NCBI GenBank assembly: GCA_014377915.1
Contig: JACMOT010000241.1
Location: forward strand, 1-6,161
Source: Tardiphaga sp.
GTDB lineage: Bacteria; Pseudomonadota; Alphaproteobacteria; Rhizobiales; Xanthobacteraceae
DNA: 6,161 nt
Direction of reading: 5' to 3'
Positions 5,231-6,161 of this stretch are shown here, one piece after another. Within the stretch, counting starts at the first letter, position 1. Each line of letters begins with the position of its first letter. The notes under the pieces were generated by a model. It ran no database searches. It was not told the origin of the DNA and saw only the letters and a list, made by a program, of their open reading frames with translations. The position numbers and the translations under genes were made by a program.

Positions 5231-6161
5231 ATGACGTCTGACTTTATCGTGATCCGCGACACGACCCCCGCCGCCGCCATTCCCCGCGGCACCGTGGTCG
5301 CGATGGGCAATTTCGACGGTGTCCATCTCGGCCACCGCGCCGTCATCAACGCGGCGCTGGAAATGGCCCGGCTGCGCAACACGACCGCTCTGGCGGTGAC
5401 CTTCGAGCCGCATCCGCGAAGCTATTTCAGCCCCAGCACGCCGCAGTTCCGGCTCACCGACGAGGCCAGCAAATTGCGCCTGCTGGCCGGCACCGGGCTT
5501 GGCGGCGCGGTGGTCATGACCTTCGACAAGGGTCGCGCCGGCACCCCGGCGCAAGACTTTATTCACCATGATCTGATCGAGCGGCTGGGCATCAGCGGTA
5601 TCGCGGTCGGCTACGACTTTCATTTCGGCAAGGGCCGCGTCGGCTCGCCCAGCCTGCTGGTCGCCGAGGCCCCGCGGCTGGGCATCGAGGTCGACGTGCA
5701 ACCGCATATCGATTTCGATGAACGCCCGGTGTCATCCAGCGCCATCCGGATGGCGCTGGCCGAGGGCCAGGTCGCCGAGGCCAGCACCATGCTCGACGGT
5801 CCCTGGTTCGTCACCGGCGAAGTCATCCACGGCAAAAAACTCGGCCGCGACCTCGGCTATCCCACCGCCAATATCCGCCTGCCCGCCAGTTGCGGGCTGC
5901 GGCACGGCATCTACGCGGTTCGCGTCGGTCGTGGGGCTGAACGGTTCGATGCCGTGGCCAGTTTCGGCCGCCGCCCGACCTTCGACAATGGCGCGCCGTT
6001 GCTGGAAGTGTTCTTGTTCGATTTTGCCGGCGATCTTTACGGCCAGGTTCTGGACGTGGCCTTTATCGCTTTCATCCGCGAAGAGCTGAAATTCGACGGC
6101 ATCGAGCCGCTGATCCGGCAGATGAACGACGACAGCGCCAGGGCCCGCGCCGCGCTGGCAG
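5231..6161 (+). CDS. ribF: Bifunctional riboflavin kinase / FAD synthetase (3' end outside window)
   Basis: RibF converts riboflavin to FMN with ATP and then adenylates FMN to FAD in the cytoplasm. The 310 residues visible contain both modules. The N-terminal FAD synthetase (about 15-180) shows GNFDGVHLGH (26-35), a nucleotidyltransferase HxGH-like motif, then FEPHP (58-62), GYDFHFGKGRVG (127-138) and RPVSSSAIR (165-173). The C-terminal riboflavin kinase (about 185-308) shows VTGEVIHGKKLGRDLGYPTA (194-213) with the PTAN motif (211-214), HGIYAV (225-230), FGRRPTF (245-251) and LEVFLFDF (258-265) with the likely catalytic Glu259. The family is usually about 305-330 residues, so only a few codons are missing. 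ATG 5231 is the only good start: no in-frame start codon was found in the preceding 70 bases, and the domain begins soon after. No Shine-Dalgarno is seen (CGAACTCCCGC precedes ATG), which may mean a short or absent leader. Confidence 0.97.
   Translation, partial: MTSDFIVIRDTTPAAAIPRGTVVAMGNFDGVHLGHRAVINAALEMARLRNTTALAVTFEPHPRSYFSPSTPQFRLTDEASKLRLLAGTGLGGAVVMTFDKGRAGTPAQDFIHHDLIERLGISGIAVGYDFHFGKGRVGSPSLLVAEAPRLGIEVDVQPHIDFDERPVSSSAIRMALAEGQVAEASTMLDGPWFVTGEVIHGKKLGRDLGYPTANIRLPASCGLRHGIYAVRVGRGAERFDAVASFGRRPTFDNGAPLLEVFLFDFAGDLYGQVLDVAFIAFIREELKFDGIEPLIRQMNDDSARARAALA

Noticed and set aside
4969..5382. Extended N-terminus of cheY overlapping ribF
   Set aside because: The extension contains no domain and overlaps the start of ribF on the other strand; a well-spaced AGGGGG selects ATG 4968.

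Overview
The window looks like chromosomal DNA from an alphaproteobacterium of the Bradyrhizobium/Rhodopseudomonas group. It is GC-rich with strong codon periodicity, and every recognisable protein resembles members of families common in that group. Genus-level placement is inference from family resemblance, because no database search was possible.

Layout: (1) At 2-91 is the last 29 codons of an unidentified gene, whose stop shares one base with the start of the next gene. (2) At 91-1230 (+) is a YihY/BrkB-family inner-membrane protein. (3) At 1373-2869 (+) is a membrane-anchored coiled-coil protein with a C-terminal EAL domain in which several metal and catalytic positions are replaced. (4) At 2885-3739 (+), 15 bases downstream, is a TIGR01459-type HAD hydrolase. 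(5) At 3852-4331 (+) is the secretion signal and SxxK active-site region of a beta-lactamase-like serine hydrolase, apparently joined in frame to a short C-terminal tail. It is probably an internally deleted remnant. (6) At 4332-4572 is a convergent intergenic region with two strong inverted repeats. One is a near-perfect stem at 4370-4408 with possible outer arms at 4344-4434. The other is an interrupted stem at 4491-4531. (7) At 4573-4968 (-) is a stand-alone CheY-type receiver. (8) At 4969-5230 is a divergent intergenic region with a CtrA-like motif and a short TTGAT/ATCAA palindrome. (9) From 5231 to beyond the end (+) is ribF, bifunctional riboflavin kinase/FAD synthetase, probably missing only its last few codons.

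Functionally this is mostly ordinary chromosome. The EAL-like protein and the HAD hydrolase are probably cotranscribed. CheY and ribF are divergently transcribed from a shared upstream region. CheY points to chemotaxis signalling and the EAL-like protein to c-di-GMP sensing, but nothing in the sequence links the two directly. I see no CRISPR array, transposase, tRNA, rRNA or clear riboswitch, and no convincing new multi-gene system. The points most worth following up are the degenerate EAL protein, the deleted hydrolase, and the palindromes beside it.
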